From assembly GCF_000021965.1 (NCBI RefSeq), contig NC_011832.1:1116001-1180000 (forward strand): DNA of 64,000 nucleotides, read 5' to 3'. This document shows positions 42,705 through 51,635 of the stretch, piece after piece. Position 1 is the stretch's first letter. Each line of letters opens with the position of its first letter. A model generated the notes under the pieces. The model was not told where the DNA came from, made no database searches, and saw only the letters and a list, made by a program, of their open reading frames with translations. This DNA comes from Methanosphaerula palustris E1-9c (GTDB lineage Archaea; Halobacteriota; Methanomicrobia; Methanomicrobiales; Methanospirillaceae). The translations under genes were made by a program, and so were the position numbers.

Positions 42705-42716
42705 CAGCAAGATTTG
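42705..42716 (-). promoter_or_regulatory. CAGYAANTAYTG site F
   Basis: CAGCAAGATTTG within AAATCAGCAAGATTTGCCC; the flanks match the copy at 46344. It is 79 bases before the methyltransferase start at 42626. Confidence 0.5.
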
Positions 42717-43026
42717 CCCAGACTATGCAGGATTGCCGGTCGGGTCTGTGGAGATGTTTTTTCCTGCAATGAAATAATAGAGGGACATGATACAGAAGAT
42801 GGGGATGGATATTAAGAATATATTTTGAATTTGAAATGCATCCTTTTATTATCTCATCGTCGACCTGTCCGAGAACCGCGTCCGCATCGACTTTGATTGC
42901 GACTTTTTTAACATTGGTGATCGTCGACCCCAGATTTGAACATGCACCTCTCATGATTGCTGCTGATACACCCCTGCCTCTGGTGATACTTCGTTGGTCC
43001 TCACATCCTTCTGGAAAAATGTTAAA
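42717..43026. other. spacer with a possible gene remnant
   Basis: On the minus strand, 42954 down to about 42830 reads NVKKVAIKVDADAVLGQVDD and looks protein-like, but the frame then loses meaning and has no ribosome site. It may be the remains of a lost gene. No other feature seen. Confidence 0.3.
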
Positions 43027-43836
43027 TTAATTATTTGCTTTCTTCTGGGCAATAACAAAGATCCTGCCGAGGGTATGCTCCACACCCTTTTCGGTCTTAT
43101 AGTGAACCAGTTTTTCTGCAATATCGGACTTTATCAGTTCTCGCTGATCTTCTGGAATTTCCGATAAGTATGTTCCAAAGTTACTTGCTTCAGAGAACTC
43201 GAGTGCGTCCTGAGGAGTAGGATAATACCGGGTCTTCGTTACCTTGTCTAATTTCACTATATCCAGTCCGGATGAGATAAGTAACGAACTCAGGCTCTTC
43301 GGGGATATCAGTTTCTCTTGTTTATAGTGTAACCCGTGCGACTCCACCACTTCTTTTGTGATGTCTCTGAGAAGGCCGGGAACATCTTTATTGGGGTCTG
43401 ATATTCCCAGTTTTCCGCCCGGTTTTAGAATTCTATGAATGTATACAAGGGCTGCAGCTTTCGCCGCGACGTTTGGGATGTGATGGAATACAGAATTGAT
43501 GTACACAATATCAAAACTGTTGTCTGCAAAATTGTGCAGATCCTTATCACTTCCGAGTTGAAATGTTACATTGGGAAATGGGGTAACCTTCTGTTGTGCA
43601 ATCTTTATGCGATATTCCGATGGTTCAAGGCCGACGATCTCGACCGAGTCCCCGAATGTATTGATGATGTGCTCAATCAGTCGACCGGTCCCACATCCAA
43701 CGTCGAGAATCCGATCCCCTTTCTTTATTCCCAGTTCCTGTATGAGTTGGACTCCATTATCGAACTGACTGTCACTGATCTGATCGTATCGTTCAGCCAG
43801 AACTGGAGTATCAAACTTGGTAATACTTTCTGTCAT
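43027..43836 (-). CDS. class I SAM methyltransferase, paralog 3
   Basis: A 269-residue paralog. Lead DTPVLAERYDQISDSQFDNG, SAM motif ILDVGCGTGRLIEHI, GLEPSEYRIK, DIVYINSVFHHI, KPGGKLGISDPN and the tail SNFGTYLSEIPEDQRELIKS. The series of paralogs suggests related reactions on several substrates or stepwise methylation of one. The ATG at 43836 (MTESITKFD) is chosen; a TTG at 43848 close to GAGG is an alternative. A left-half operator-like site CAGCAACTCTCA lies 83 bases upstream. Confidence 0.87.
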   Translation of the reverse strand: MTESITKFDTPVLAERYDQISDSQFDNGVQLIQELGIKKGDRILDVGCGTGRLIEHIINTFGDSVEIVGLEPSEYRIKIAQQKVTPFPNVTFQLGSDKDLHNFADNSFDIVYINSVFHHIPNVAAKAAALVYIHRILKPGGKLGISDPNKDVPGLLRDITKEVVESHGLHYKQEKLISPKSLSSLLISSGLDIVKLDKVTKTRYYPTPQDALEFSEASNFGTYLSEIPEDQRELIKSDIAEKLVHYKTEKGVEHTLGRIFVIAQKKANN

Positions 43837-43918
43837 GTGGTTCAACAAATCCTCTACGTTGTTCAGTAGATTTCTCTTCTAAAAGGTGTGTTATGATAAG
43901 GTATTACCCTTAAGAAAT

Positions 43919-43930
43919 CAGCAACTCTCA
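43919..43930 (-). promoter_or_regulatory. CAGYAANTAYTG site E, right half weak
   Basis: AGAAATCAGCAACTCTCA: the left part equals the strong copies at 53.3 and 63.2 kb, the right arm is poor. It is 83 bases before the methyltransferase start at 43836. Confidence 0.4.
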
Positions 43931-43988
43931 CCGCTAATTTTCCAAAAGTGGAATTCATCTGACCAAACACTCTTCGCTCTAGGGACGA

Positions 43989-45197
43989 TTAATTTTTTAG
44001 ATGAATAGTTCTGGAAATATTTCCAGCAATATTCTGTTTCCTGCCGATAAACAGATAGAAGCATGCCATGGTCACGAATAGGGGAATAAATCCCAAAAAA
44101 ATATTCTGCACTCCAAACGTGTCTCCGATAAACCCGCCGTAAACAGGTCCGAATATTGCGCCAATGCTTGTCCCGATGGCAAATATTCCAGCTATTTTTC
44201 CGCGTTCTCCTTCGATACTCCCCACATTGGTGAAGGTAAGAAGTGTCATGAGCCCGGAGAAACTGCCCATAATCACCGCCGCAGCGGCTAGTATAATGAT
44301 ATTGGAGTTAGTTCCAAAGAGAAGCAGGCTGATTATGATCATAATGTAACTGATGAAATACAGATTATTATGGTTCTCATACAACAATCGGCCACAGAAG
44401 ATCACTACAAGTATCTGGGCAATTCCACGTAATGCAATTAGTATTGCTGCAATGCTGGGAGATAACTCGAAATTTACAACAATTAACACGGTTACAAATG
44501 TGGAGAATGTCATAAAACAGGCTGAGTTCATGCACTCAGTCAAGGTCGCGGACACCAGCAGTTTATTCTTTAGGAGGTTGCGGTAATATCGAAGTGATTC
44601 CCAGAGATGGAGTTTAGGACCTGTATCCGATGATTTTTCCCCATTTGTTGAAAGGTAAAGGACAACAAGAGGGACCAGCAGAAAAGCACTTGCCAGAACG
44701 AAGTATCCTGGATACGTCAGGAAAATTATCGCAAACCCCCCGATGAGAGGGCCGATAAATTGAGCTCCTGCAGTCATCGCCCCCTTAAACCAGCCACCTT
44801 TCCGTATACCGATAGCATTCATGTTACTAAAAAAGGAGGCATTGAGAGAGGTTGTTCTCAGCGAACGCGAGATACCATAAAAGATCATAAGCCCCAGGAG
44901 CATCGTAGGTGATTGTGCAAAGGACATCACAAGAATCATGAATGATCCAAAGAGACAGGCAACCGTGTACATCTTTTTGGTGCCGAAATAGTCAATGAGA
45001 AATCCGGCAGGCAGGACGATGAGGATATCTCCTACCCCCATCATACCCTTAATAAGTCCGATTTCTGCTGTTGTTGCATCAAGGCTTAAGGAGAACAGGG
45101 GGAGGATAAAATTTACCATACCCACCGCGATTCCTGAACCAATATTCATTGCCATGAATCGGGCAATGAGTTCATTTTCTTTGAGGAATCGCATCAA
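43989..45197 (-). CDS. MFS transporter
   Basis: A 402-residue major facilitator protein with about 12 membrane helices in two halves. The conserved loop between helices 2 and 3 reads GFLIDYFGTKKMYTVACLFG (motif A), and GIFAIGTSIGAIFGPVYGGF in the second half is typical of drug/metabolite exporters of the DHA type. Substrate unknown. It lies between two methyltransferase genes and the importer ATPase and has its own operator-like site 39 bases upstream (GAGCAAGTATTG), so it seems to belong to the same regulon and may export a methylated product. Confidence 0.88.
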   Translation of the reverse strand: MMRFLKENELIARFMAMNIGSGIAVGMVNFILPLFSLSLDATTAEIGLIKGMMGVGDILIVLPAGFLIDYFGTKKMYTVACLFGSFMILVMSFAQSPTMLLGLMIFYGISRSLRTTSLNASFFSNMNAIGIRKGGWFKGAMTAGAQFIGPLIGGFAIIFLTYPGYFVLASAFLLVPLVVLYLSTNGEKSSDTGPKLHLWESLRYYRNLLKNKLLVSATLTECMNSACFMTFSTFVTVLIVVNFELSPSIAAILIALRGIAQILVVIFCGRLLYENHNNLYFISYIMIIISLLLFGTNSNIIILAAAAVIMGSFSGLMTLLTFTNVGSIEGERGKIAGIFAIGTSIGAIFGPVYGGFIGDTFGVQNIFLGFIPLFVTMACFYLFIGRKQNIAGNISRTIHLKN

Positions 45198-45235
45198 AAA
45201 ATGTTATTTTGAATGGGATAAAGCGATATAGAATT

Positions 45236-45247
45236 GAGCAAGTATTG
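45236..45247 (-). promoter_or_regulatory. CAGYAANTAYTG site G
   Basis: GAGCAAGTATTG followed by CCAC, as in the copy at 63.2 kb (CAGTAACTATTGCCCC). It is 39 bases before the MFS start at 45197. Confidence 0.5.
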
Positions 45248-45373
45248 CCACTTCGGTTCGAAATACTTGATAAATGGGCACCGAATTCTTGGTGCCCCTC
45301 TTCTCATCTCTCTATAACTCTACCGGGTATACCGGTACATCCTTTTATTCAATGGTAGACTGAACCGGATCAG

Positions 45374-46285
45374 TTAAGCCTTAATTTTCTTCAATGCACC
45401 TGCGTTGGGACTGGTAAGCGATGGTGCCGATGCTCTCTCGCTGCATGCTGTAACTGGGCAGGCCCTGCACAACTCCTGGGCTTTATCAACCTCATCTTTT
45501 AAAGTCGCCCAGAGGATGTGACGAACCCTGACATATTCCTCTGTGCTCTGGACATCCTCCTCCAGTCGCTGCTTGTGGGAGATGGGTATCTCGACGATTT
45601 CTTTTATCTTTCCTGGCCGGGCGGTCATGACTGCTACCCGGTCTGCGAGGAAGACAGCCTCATCAATACTATGGGTAATGAAAATCACGGTCTTTTTTGT
45701 TTCATCTTTGATCCTGAGAAGATCCCGCTGCAGGATCTCCCGGGTCTGTGCATCAAGTGCAGCGAACGGTTCATCCATCAGAAGAACATCTGGATTCAGA
45801 GCCAATGCCCGTGCAATGGCAACACGCTGCTTCATTCCTCCGCTGAGTTCATAGGGATAACGGTTCTCAAATCCGGTTAGTCCGACAAGGGAGAGGTAAT
45901 CTTTTGAAATAGCATGCCTCTTATCCTTTTCGATTTTTTGTGCTTCGAGACCGACCTCCACGTTCTCCTGGGCGGTTCTCCAGGGGAAGAGGGCATATTG
46001 CTGGAATACAATACCCCTATCGAGCCCCGGGCCCTTTACCTGCTTACCGTCAATGAAGATTTCGCCTTTGTCAGGTTGGGACAATCCGCCAACCATATCG
46101 AGAAATGTGGACTTCCCACATCCACTGGGGCCAATGATCACAAGGAACTCTCCGGTTTGTACATGCAAATTAATCTGTTCTAGGGCGATCAATTCACTAC
46201 TGACTTCGGGATCTTCTGAGTTTCCATTACCGCGTATTTTGTATGATTTTCCGATATTCACAGCTCGTATTTCAGTCATATTCAA
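45374..46285 (-). CDS. importer ATPase of the nitrate/sulfonate/taurine type
   Basis: A 303-residue ATPase of the SsuB/TauB/NrtD group: Walker A GPSGCGKST (about residues 54-62), signature ELSGGMKQRVAIARALA, Walker B VLLMDEPFAALDAQ and switch FITHSIDEAVFLADRV. It must energise the permease at 58779, as it is the only importer ATPase in the window although 13 kb away. Unusually, the C-terminal 45 residues carry ELCRACPVTACSERASAP, a CxxCxxxxC group that could bind a metal or sense redox state. The CAGCAATTTTTG site lies 59 bases upstream. Confidence 0.92.
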   Translation of the reverse strand: MNMTEIRAVNIGKSYKIRGNGNSEDPEVSSELIALEQINLHVQTGEFLVIIGPSGCGKSTFLDMVGGLSQPDKGEIFIDGKQVKGPGLDRGIVFQQYALFPWRTAQENVEVGLEAQKIEKDKRHAISKDYLSLVGLTGFENRYPYELSGGMKQRVAIARALALNPDVLLMDEPFAALDAQTREILQRDLLRIKDETKKTVIFITHSIDEAVFLADRVAVMTARPGKIKEIVEIPISHKQRLEEDVQSTEEYVRVRHILWATLKDEVDKAQELCRACPVTACSERASAPSLTSPNAGALKKIKA

Positions 46286-46343
46286 CGTTCCGCTATTCCG
46301 TAGATGTAAGTATCGCGATTATGGTATTATATTGTCCGGAAAT

Positions 46344-46355
46344 CAGCAATTTTTG
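46344..46355 (-). promoter_or_regulatory. CAGYAANTAYTG site D
   Basis: CAGCAATTTTTG, flanked by GGAAAT and ACCC, 59 bases before the importer ATPase start. The divergent methyltransferase gene starts 230 bases away and has a separate TATA-like GTATAATAAAC near 46409-46420. Confidence 0.5.
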
Positions 46356-46585
46356 ACCCGATATTGTTGATTTCAATCGATTAACGGCAAACTATTAAGT
46401 CGGTACCTGTATAATAAACACAATTTTAACCATTTTCTAAGATTTTACTGTATCATGCAGGGCGAACTCGTCATTGGTATCGTTTTGGATACAGTACTCA
46501 TTTGAGATAACTGCGGTAATTGTTGCTGATTTCTCCTGGAGGATATAGTGTCAAAACAACAGTATCCCTGTCTGGTGGTGATGAT

Positions 46586-47329
46586 ATGTTTCCAACATTA
46601 TCCAAAATAAAGGAAGATTCAGGAAATTCTGAAAGCGGGAACGCAGTTACTCATGGTACGAAGAGTGAGTATTGGGGTACTATATCTGCCCTGAAAGGAG
46701 ATGATTTTGTTTTTCCAAGTCCGGTGAATCTGCCGAAATGGCTGGAAAGCGCTGCGGACTGGCTGGGAGACGCCTCGTCTATTTTGGAAATCGGTCCTGG
46801 AAAAGCAGACCTTGCTTATAATGTAATCTCGGGGAAACGAAAGACCGGTCATTATTTTATCGCAGATCTCTCAGAGGGGATCCTGGAACATGCAAGGAAC
46901 CGGCTTGATTCCGTCTCCTCCTCTATTGAAGTCACCTACATCCATGATGATCTGAATCTGCCGGAGGCCTTGCAGGAGATATCTGCAGGGTCCATCGATA
47001 AAGTTGTACTCATCAATGTCCTTGGATATCTTGATCCTGATGTTGCATTTCAAAATATTTCTCGGGTATTACGCCCAGGGGGATTCGTCAGATTGACGCA
47101 TGGAGATCATAAATTTTTTACCCTTTACTCCAAGGAGCAACTTGTAGATATTCTGAACCGGAACGGATTCGCTCTGGAACAATTCAACTCGGTAATTATT
47201 CCATTAGAGTTCATTGAGAAGGTTCGCTCGATTCAGGGCGATGTCTGGAGTTTATCCCAACAGGAACTGGATCTGCTTCACAGGCACGGTGGCCGCCCGA
47301 CTGTGGATCTCATTGCAAGAAAGAGTTAA
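46586..47329 (+). CDS. class I SAM methyltransferase, paralog 4 (divergent)
   Basis: A 247-residue methyltransferase on the opposite strand from its neighbours and less similar to them. The SAM motif is SSILEIGPGKADLAYNV (about residues 63-79), then GHYFIADLSEGILEHARNRL, DKVVLINVLGYLDPD and LRPGGFVRLTHGDHKF. It lacks the LAERYD lead of the other copies. The ATG at 46586 (MFPTLSKIK) is used because upstream frames are not supported; a weak GGTGAT precedes it. It is followed by a T-run and convergent with the binding-protein gene. Confidence 0.82.
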   Translation: MFPTLSKIKEDSGNSESGNAVTHGTKSEYWGTISALKGDDFVFPSPVNLPKWLESAADWLGDASSILEIGPGKADLAYNVISGKRKTGHYFIADLSEGILEHARNRLDSVSSSIEVTYIHDDLNLPEALQEISAGSIDKVVLINVLGYLDPDVAFQNISRVLRPGGFVRLTHGDHKFFTLYSKEQLVDILNRNGFALEQFNSVIIPLEFIEKVRSIQGDVWSLSQQELDLLHRHGGRPTVDLIARKS

Positions 47330-47495
47330 TTCGGTGGGAATAACTGGATATTTTTCCAACAACGACACACACATCTTTTTGATTCATCTTTCGGCTCTGT
47401 TGAAATTCCTTAACCTATTCTCATATGTTGCCCTTATTGATGTAAAGACCGAATCATAAGGGTTTAAATGAGAGATTCAACAATGTCCTCTTTCA

Positions 47496-47576
47496 TTATT
47501 TTTTTAATATTATGATGTTTCGTTTGACCTGATCTGAATCCATCATTGGGGGAGGATCTGGTAAAAATCAAAAAAA
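47496..47576. terminator. two facing T-run terminators
   Basis: T7 at 47499-47505 ends the plus-strand methyltransferase gene; A7 at 47570-47576 reads as T7 on the minus strand after the binding-protein gene. Both lie in the 291-base spacer between convergent genes, which holds nothing else recognisable. Confidence 0.5.
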
Positions 47577-47620
47577 GGGATTGTGGTTAAAAAGAGATTA
47601 TTAATCATCACCTGAATGAT

Positions 47621-48718
47621 CTACTTCTGGTAATATGGATTGAATTCATTTGTATAGACATCAGATGGTTTGATCTGTCCCTCCTTGAGAAGCCCTTCTT
47701 TAACCATGACATCTACCCAGAACTGGACATCCTGGTCATTAATAGTGGGGGGACTTCGAATTGCCCAGCCATTATGGAGTGCCGCCAGTTTCGTATTGCC
47801 GTTGTTCTTTTCAAGGTATTCTGCGAGAAGAACCTTTGACTGATCCCGGTTTTGTTTGTCCCATTCAATTGCCCGTGTTGTAGCATTGACAAACTTTCGT
47901 ACAATATCCGGGTGCTCTTCGATGAAATCTGTGGACATGAATGTTGCAGATTTTACCTGATCGCCGGTTACTTCTGCATCTGTAAAGAGGGCACGAACCC
48001 CCCCATCTGATTCCGCTTTCTTCAGGTAATTTCCATTTGGTGCAATAACATCAACTTGACCCTGTCGTAAAACCTGTTCTTCATTTTCGATAGGGAGAAC
48101 TACCAACTGGACATCAGATGGGGTCAGATTATGCTGATAGAGATATGCCCGGGTAACGAAATCTGCCTGAGCTCCCAGGGTGTTAACACCGATGGTCTTT
48201 CCCTTGAGATCACTTGCTGTTTTAATGGAACTCGTATTCAGAACGAGCCATTTGTAATCCGGTTCAGTTAAACTGGTTCCTATAGAGGGTACAACGACCT
48301 TGATTTTGGTTCCCTTTGCAATAGCATTTACAATCGCTGAGAACGCTGACCCCCCGACATCATTGCTTCCTGATGCAACAGTCATGATATTCTGGGGTCC
48401 TCCTGTCGAAGTGCCTGTCCGTTCGATGATGATACCGTTATCCCGGTAATATCCCAACTGGTCAGCCAGATCGATCACGGCAAGTGAAGACGAGAGCGGT
48501 GTTCGTAGGGTAAAAAAGTCCCCACTCTGATTTGTTGAAGTATTTCCGACGGTCTTGACATTGGACGAGTTTGTCGTCTGCGTACCACTGTTTCCTTGTA
48601 TCTGGGTCGTTTTGGTATGGGGGGAACCCACTGTCCCGGTCAGGATTAGTCCGATGACGATACCTATAACAGCAATCGCAACAATTGCGGTGATTATAAT
48701 TTTTAGTTTCTTTTTCAT
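47621..48718 (-). CDS. NitT/TauT-type substrate-binding protein, copy 1
   Basis: A 365-residue periplasmic-type binding protein fixed by an N-terminal helix (IIITAIVAIAVIGIVIGLIL), with a Ser/Thr/Asn-rich linker and then the binding fold: SLAVIDLADQLGYYRDNGII, TVASGSNDVGGSAFSAIVNA, ASDLKGKTIGVNTLGAQADF, GQVDVIAPNG and FMSTDFIEEHPDIVRKFVNA. This is the SsuA/TauA/NrtA group that binds sulfonates, nitrate or similar anions. A closely similar copy is at 57676. TAAGGAG precedes the start. It lies 56 bases after reductase large subunit copy 1 on the same strand, so transporter specificity and reductase seem paired. Confidence 0.9.
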   Translation of the reverse strand: MKKKLKIIITAIVAIAVIGIVIGLILTGTVGSPHTKTTQIQGNSGTQTTNSSNVKTVGNTSTNQSGDFFTLRTPLSSSLAVIDLADQLGYYRDNGIIIERTGTSTGGPQNIMTVASGSNDVGGSAFSAIVNAIAKGTKIKVVVPSIGTSLTEPDYKWLVLNTSSIKTASDLKGKTIGVNTLGAQADFVTRAYLYQHNLTPSDVQLVVLPIENEEQVLRQGQVDVIAPNGNYLKKAESDGGVRALFTDAEVTGDQVKSATFMSTDFIEEHPDIVRKFVNATTRAIEWDKQNRDQSKVLLAEYLEKNNGNTKLAALHNGWAIRSPPTINDQDVQFWVDVMVKEGLLKEGQIKPSDVYTNEFNPYYQK

Positions 48719-48774
48719 AGTATAATCTCCTTAAAAATTGGTTTTATTCTGGATCCCGTCAACAATGATCAATT

Positions 48775-50259
48775 TTATCCTGATATCATCTCAATAAAGG
48801 CTCCGAGTCGGGTCTTTGACTGTTCCTCTCCCAATAAACTGGGGCCTCCTCCAGCAGTTCCCGTATCCATGACCGGGATACCTGCTTCATCCCGCACAAT
48901 ATCACAGATCATCCTCGCAACAGAAGACTGGAAGTTGCACCCCCAGGTATGGGTAAAGATCAACCCATCAGCCCGAGATTTTTTCACCTGTTCAATGGTC
49001 CATGCTGCCCGTTCCTCGGTGGGAAGTTCCATTGGGAATGAGAGGATAGCCCTGGCGAGATTCCGATAAGGATTGTTTCCCCCTTCATCCACCAATGTGC
49101 TGATCTCACTCCACTGGTCATCTTTTCCAACGACAACGCCGTCAACACGGTCGATATGTCCAGGGTCGGCGCTTTCCGTCGCGGCCGGCCCGCAGATATA
49201 AATCCGTACCGGGTCATCTGCCACGCCGACACCTTTCACCCCGTTCCGAACCCGCTCCTGTAGTTCGGCGCATGCATCTTTCAGGACCGAATACGCTCCA
49301 TTCGGATCGCCGCTGAACTCATTTCCGATTCTGAACAATCCGGCCGATGTATTTGATGTACCGACGAAATCCGAACTGTTGGTTGGAGGTACGGGGGCGT
49401 TCCACCAGAGGTGAACAATATTCTGAGTGAGTTTTCTGACCTTGTTCTCATACCGGATCTCCTCGGCAAGCACCTGATCGTTCACCTCTTTTCCTGACAA
49501 TTCACTGACTTTTGCCGTCAGGTTCCGGAGCATTGTCTCAAGATAGTCAATTGCCCAGTCTTTTTCATTCTGTTGATCGATGGGATAATCGATCAGCATC
49601 AGGGGAATGTTCTCCTTAAAGTACGGTCCACGGGAAGCAGGGTTCAGATATGCTTCGACATTTTTACGATTCCGGTAGGATTCGACGAGGTACTGTTTGT
49701 CTGAACAGCGCAGACAGAGGTACGGTGCGACGAGATCGACGGGAACGATACCCCGCTGTGCAGTGACGTGAGCACCCACAATCGGGCACGATTCTGTGGA
49801 GATCAGTTTATTTCCAAACTCCAGTTTCTCCTTCCGGCTATTCCCCAGCTCATTGACTGTCTGTCCTTCAGTGAGATCATTTGCGAAACGTGAGATCAGG
49901 CCTGGACGCAGGGGGATTCCGCCGGCGGTGTAGTAAGGTTCAAAGGTCTGGCCACCCTGTGTGAAGATGATTGGTACCCCATTCTCGTGAGCGTTCAGAA
50001 GCCGGTCCTTGAGAGAGAGCCGAAGATATCTGCTCTTTATTCCGGTCAAAAATCCGATATCAGCAGATATTTGATCCCGAAAGTATGGATTGACCTCGTA
50101 GGCGTACGGGTACCTCCGGGGAGCATCCACGGTCATGAAATGCCAGATCTCTTCCGGGGTGACCGTTTTAGAGTACCGGAACTCGATATCACTGGTTTGC
50201 AGGAATCTTTCTTTCAGTGATTCGGGGTACTGGAACAGTTTGATAGCACTCTGCGTCAT
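48775..50259 (-). CDS. 2-hydroxyacyl-CoA dehydratase/benzoyl-CoA reductase-like large subunit, copy 1
   Basis: A 494-residue protein of the HgdB/BcrC-like superfamily, which carries iron-sulfur clusters and accepts low-potential electrons from an ATP-driven activator. Family hallmarks at the C-terminus are FTHTWGCNFQSSVARMICDI, then GIPVMDTG and EEQSKTRLGAFIEM. Candidate cluster cysteines, shared with both other copies, are Cys158 (TESCP), Cys182 and Cys185 (LCLRC), Cys441 (WGCNFQ) and Cys452. It is longer than typical subunits of 370-430 residues, with an N-terminal extension (KTVTPEEIWHFMTVDAPRRY). The substrate need not be a CoA ester. GTGAGG precedes the ATG. The promoter region resembles that of copy 2. 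Confidence 0.85.
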   Translation of the reverse strand: MTQSAIKLFQYPESLKERFLQTSDIEFRYSKTVTPEEIWHFMTVDAPRRYPYAYEVNPYFRDQISADIGFLTGIKSRYLRLSLKDRLLNAHENGVPIIFTQGGQTFEPYYTAGGIPLRPGLISRFANDLTEGQTVNELGNSRKEKLEFGNKLISTESCPIVGAHVTAQRGIVPVDLVAPYLCLRCSDKQYLVESYRNRKNVEAYLNPASRGPYFKENIPLMLIDYPIDQQNEKDWAIDYLETMLRNLTAKVSELSGKEVNDQVLAEEIRYENKVRKLTQNIVHLWWNAPVPPTNSSDFVGTSNTSAGLFRIGNEFSGDPNGAYSVLKDACAELQERVRNGVKGVGVADDPVRIYICGPAATESADPGHIDRVDGVVVGKDDQWSEISTLVDEGGNNPYRNLARAILSFPMELPTEERAAWTIEQVKKSRADGLIFTHTWGCNFQSSVARMICDIVRDEAGIPVMDTGTAGGGPSLLGEEQSKTRLGAFIEMISG

Positions 50260-50735
50260 TATGGTAACCTCACTTCCTTTCCATCGAGGAATGGAATGTC
50301 CGAATTCAGACTCTTGGTATCAGTGACGAACGTACTACACAATGTTGTCATCATGACGACTATCATATGACTTAATTATTCTTGGACTGCCTTATTATCC
50401 TGAAGATATCAGTAATTATTGATGTATTTCGTCGACAACCTACAGATATCAGACAAACGTTACCTGTATGATTCGTTTTCTGTTCCCAATTCTCCAATCC
50501 CTGCTTAAAAAAGACAAAAAATCCAATATTCCGGCAGTAATTTCGGAAATGCGTGGATCCATCTGAATCATCTATTCCAGATCCTATTTTCAAAGAATTG
50601 ATTTTATCCCGGCAGGATATATTATCGCGTTAAAATTATTCTTCATTCCCGACGAGTGTCTGATACGCTTATGGGAGACACTCCCAGTCTCTTAAAAAAG
50701 GTGATTGATGCATCAAAACAGAGAGATTTTACTCC
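50260..50735. other. 476-base promoter region between reductase copy 1 and paralog 5
   Basis: No gene seen. It contains operator-like site A and, some 30 bases beyond it, AGACAAACGTTAC, both repeated with the same spacing in the region before copy 2. Confidence 0.45.
50410..50421 (-). promoter_or_regulatory. CAGYAANTAYTG site A
   Basis: CAGTAATTATTG, identical to site B at 53309, 151 bases before the reductase copy 1 start. The downstream words GTATTTC, TCGA, AGA and GACAAAC follow in the same order at both sites. Confidence 0.6.
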
Positions 50736-51557
50736 TCAATTACGTTCATCTGGTTTTGACGCAATTGCAAACAGCGTTACATTTCCAAACTCGATAGAGG
50801 TCTGGTTATGGTGAGTTTCGAGTTCTCTGGTAATCTCCTGTCGGATCTCTTCTCTGATCTCTTTGGGGACCTTTTTCAACAGGAGCCCTGACCGATCCTT
50901 CTCTTCCAGATACTTCAGAAACTCCTCTGGGGAACCATACCGCCGTGGTGTGTTCCTCGGCTCGACAGAGATACCTGTAAAACCAGCGTCTGAAAAGAGA
51001 TCATGAAGTTCTGGAGCCGTGACCCTTTTGATCCCTCTCTGCAGTTCATCCCCCCTTTCGATGTTGTATTTTGAAAACAGGGGATCTATCAGTGACCGTA
51101 TCGTGTCTGGACTGTCTCTCTCTAGTGTCGTCATCCCCACCCGGCCCCCAGGCACGAGCACCCGGTATATCTCCTTGAGAGCAGATCTCTTGTCATCAAC
51201 CCAGTGGAATGAGGAACAGAAATAGGCACGATTGATGGAATTGTCCGGTACCTCACCTAGATCCTCGGCCTGGCCCACCAGAAAGCGAACATTTTTTGTG
51301 GGTTCTCCAGCAAATTTTTTTCGAGCAAGTTCTATCCTTTGCGTGGATGGATCGATACCCGTCAGCCGGCCGGATGGTCCGATGATCTCCGAGACATTCA
51401 GGGCCTGCACCCCGGTCCCGCAGCCGACATCCAGCACGGAATCCCCCTTCTGGATCTTCAGAATCTCCATCAATGCTTTGCCTTTCCGAAACTGATGATC
51501 GCAGTTTTTGTCGTACCGGTCGGCACTCTCCGGGGATTCCCAGTCAATTTCGCTCAT
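50736..51557 (-). CDS. class I SAM methyltransferase, paralog 5
   Basis: A 273-residue methyltransferase between reductase copies 1 and 2. Lead SPESADRYDKNCDHQFRKGK, SAM motif VLDVGCGTGVQALNV, GIDPSTQRIELARK, NRAYFCSSFHWV and VPGGRVGMTTLE. It belongs to the same group as paralogs 1-3 (shared RYD...Q(F/Y) lead) and is closest in form to paralog 1. The ATG at 51557 is preferred over 51563 as it is 7 bases from AAGGTG. It lies 72 bases after copy 2 and is probably cotranscribed with it, tying methylation to the reductase. Confidence 0.87.
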   Translation of the reverse strand: MSEIDWESPESADRYDKNCDHQFRKGKALMEILKIQKGDSVLDVGCGTGVQALNVSEIIGPSGRLTGIDPSTQRIELARKKFAGEPTKNVRFLVGQAEDLGEVPDNSINRAYFCSSFHWVDDKRSALKEIYRVLVPGGRVGMTTLERDSPDTIRSLIDPLFSKYNIERGDELQRGIKRVTAPELHDLFSDAGFTGISVEPRNTPRRYGSPEEFLKYLEEKDRSGLLLKKVPKEIREEIRQEITRELETHHNQTSIEFGNVTLFAIASKPDERN

Positions 51558-51635
51558 ATTCATACACCTTTAATAATTTTTTATAAATTTGAGAAGGACC
51601 GTGTGATATCTCAAATAGGTCCATTATTTCAGTAA

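Noticed and set aside
42830-42954. Gene call for the protein-like stretch NVKKVAIKVDADAVLG
   Set aside because: The frame has no ribosome site and becomes meaningless downstream; at most a remnant.
46548-46610. GTG-initiated 20-codon leader frame before methyltransferase paralog 4
   Set aside because: GGAGG is well placed, but the frame overlaps the gene start and the peptide has no repeat of any regulatory amino acid; it may simply be chance.
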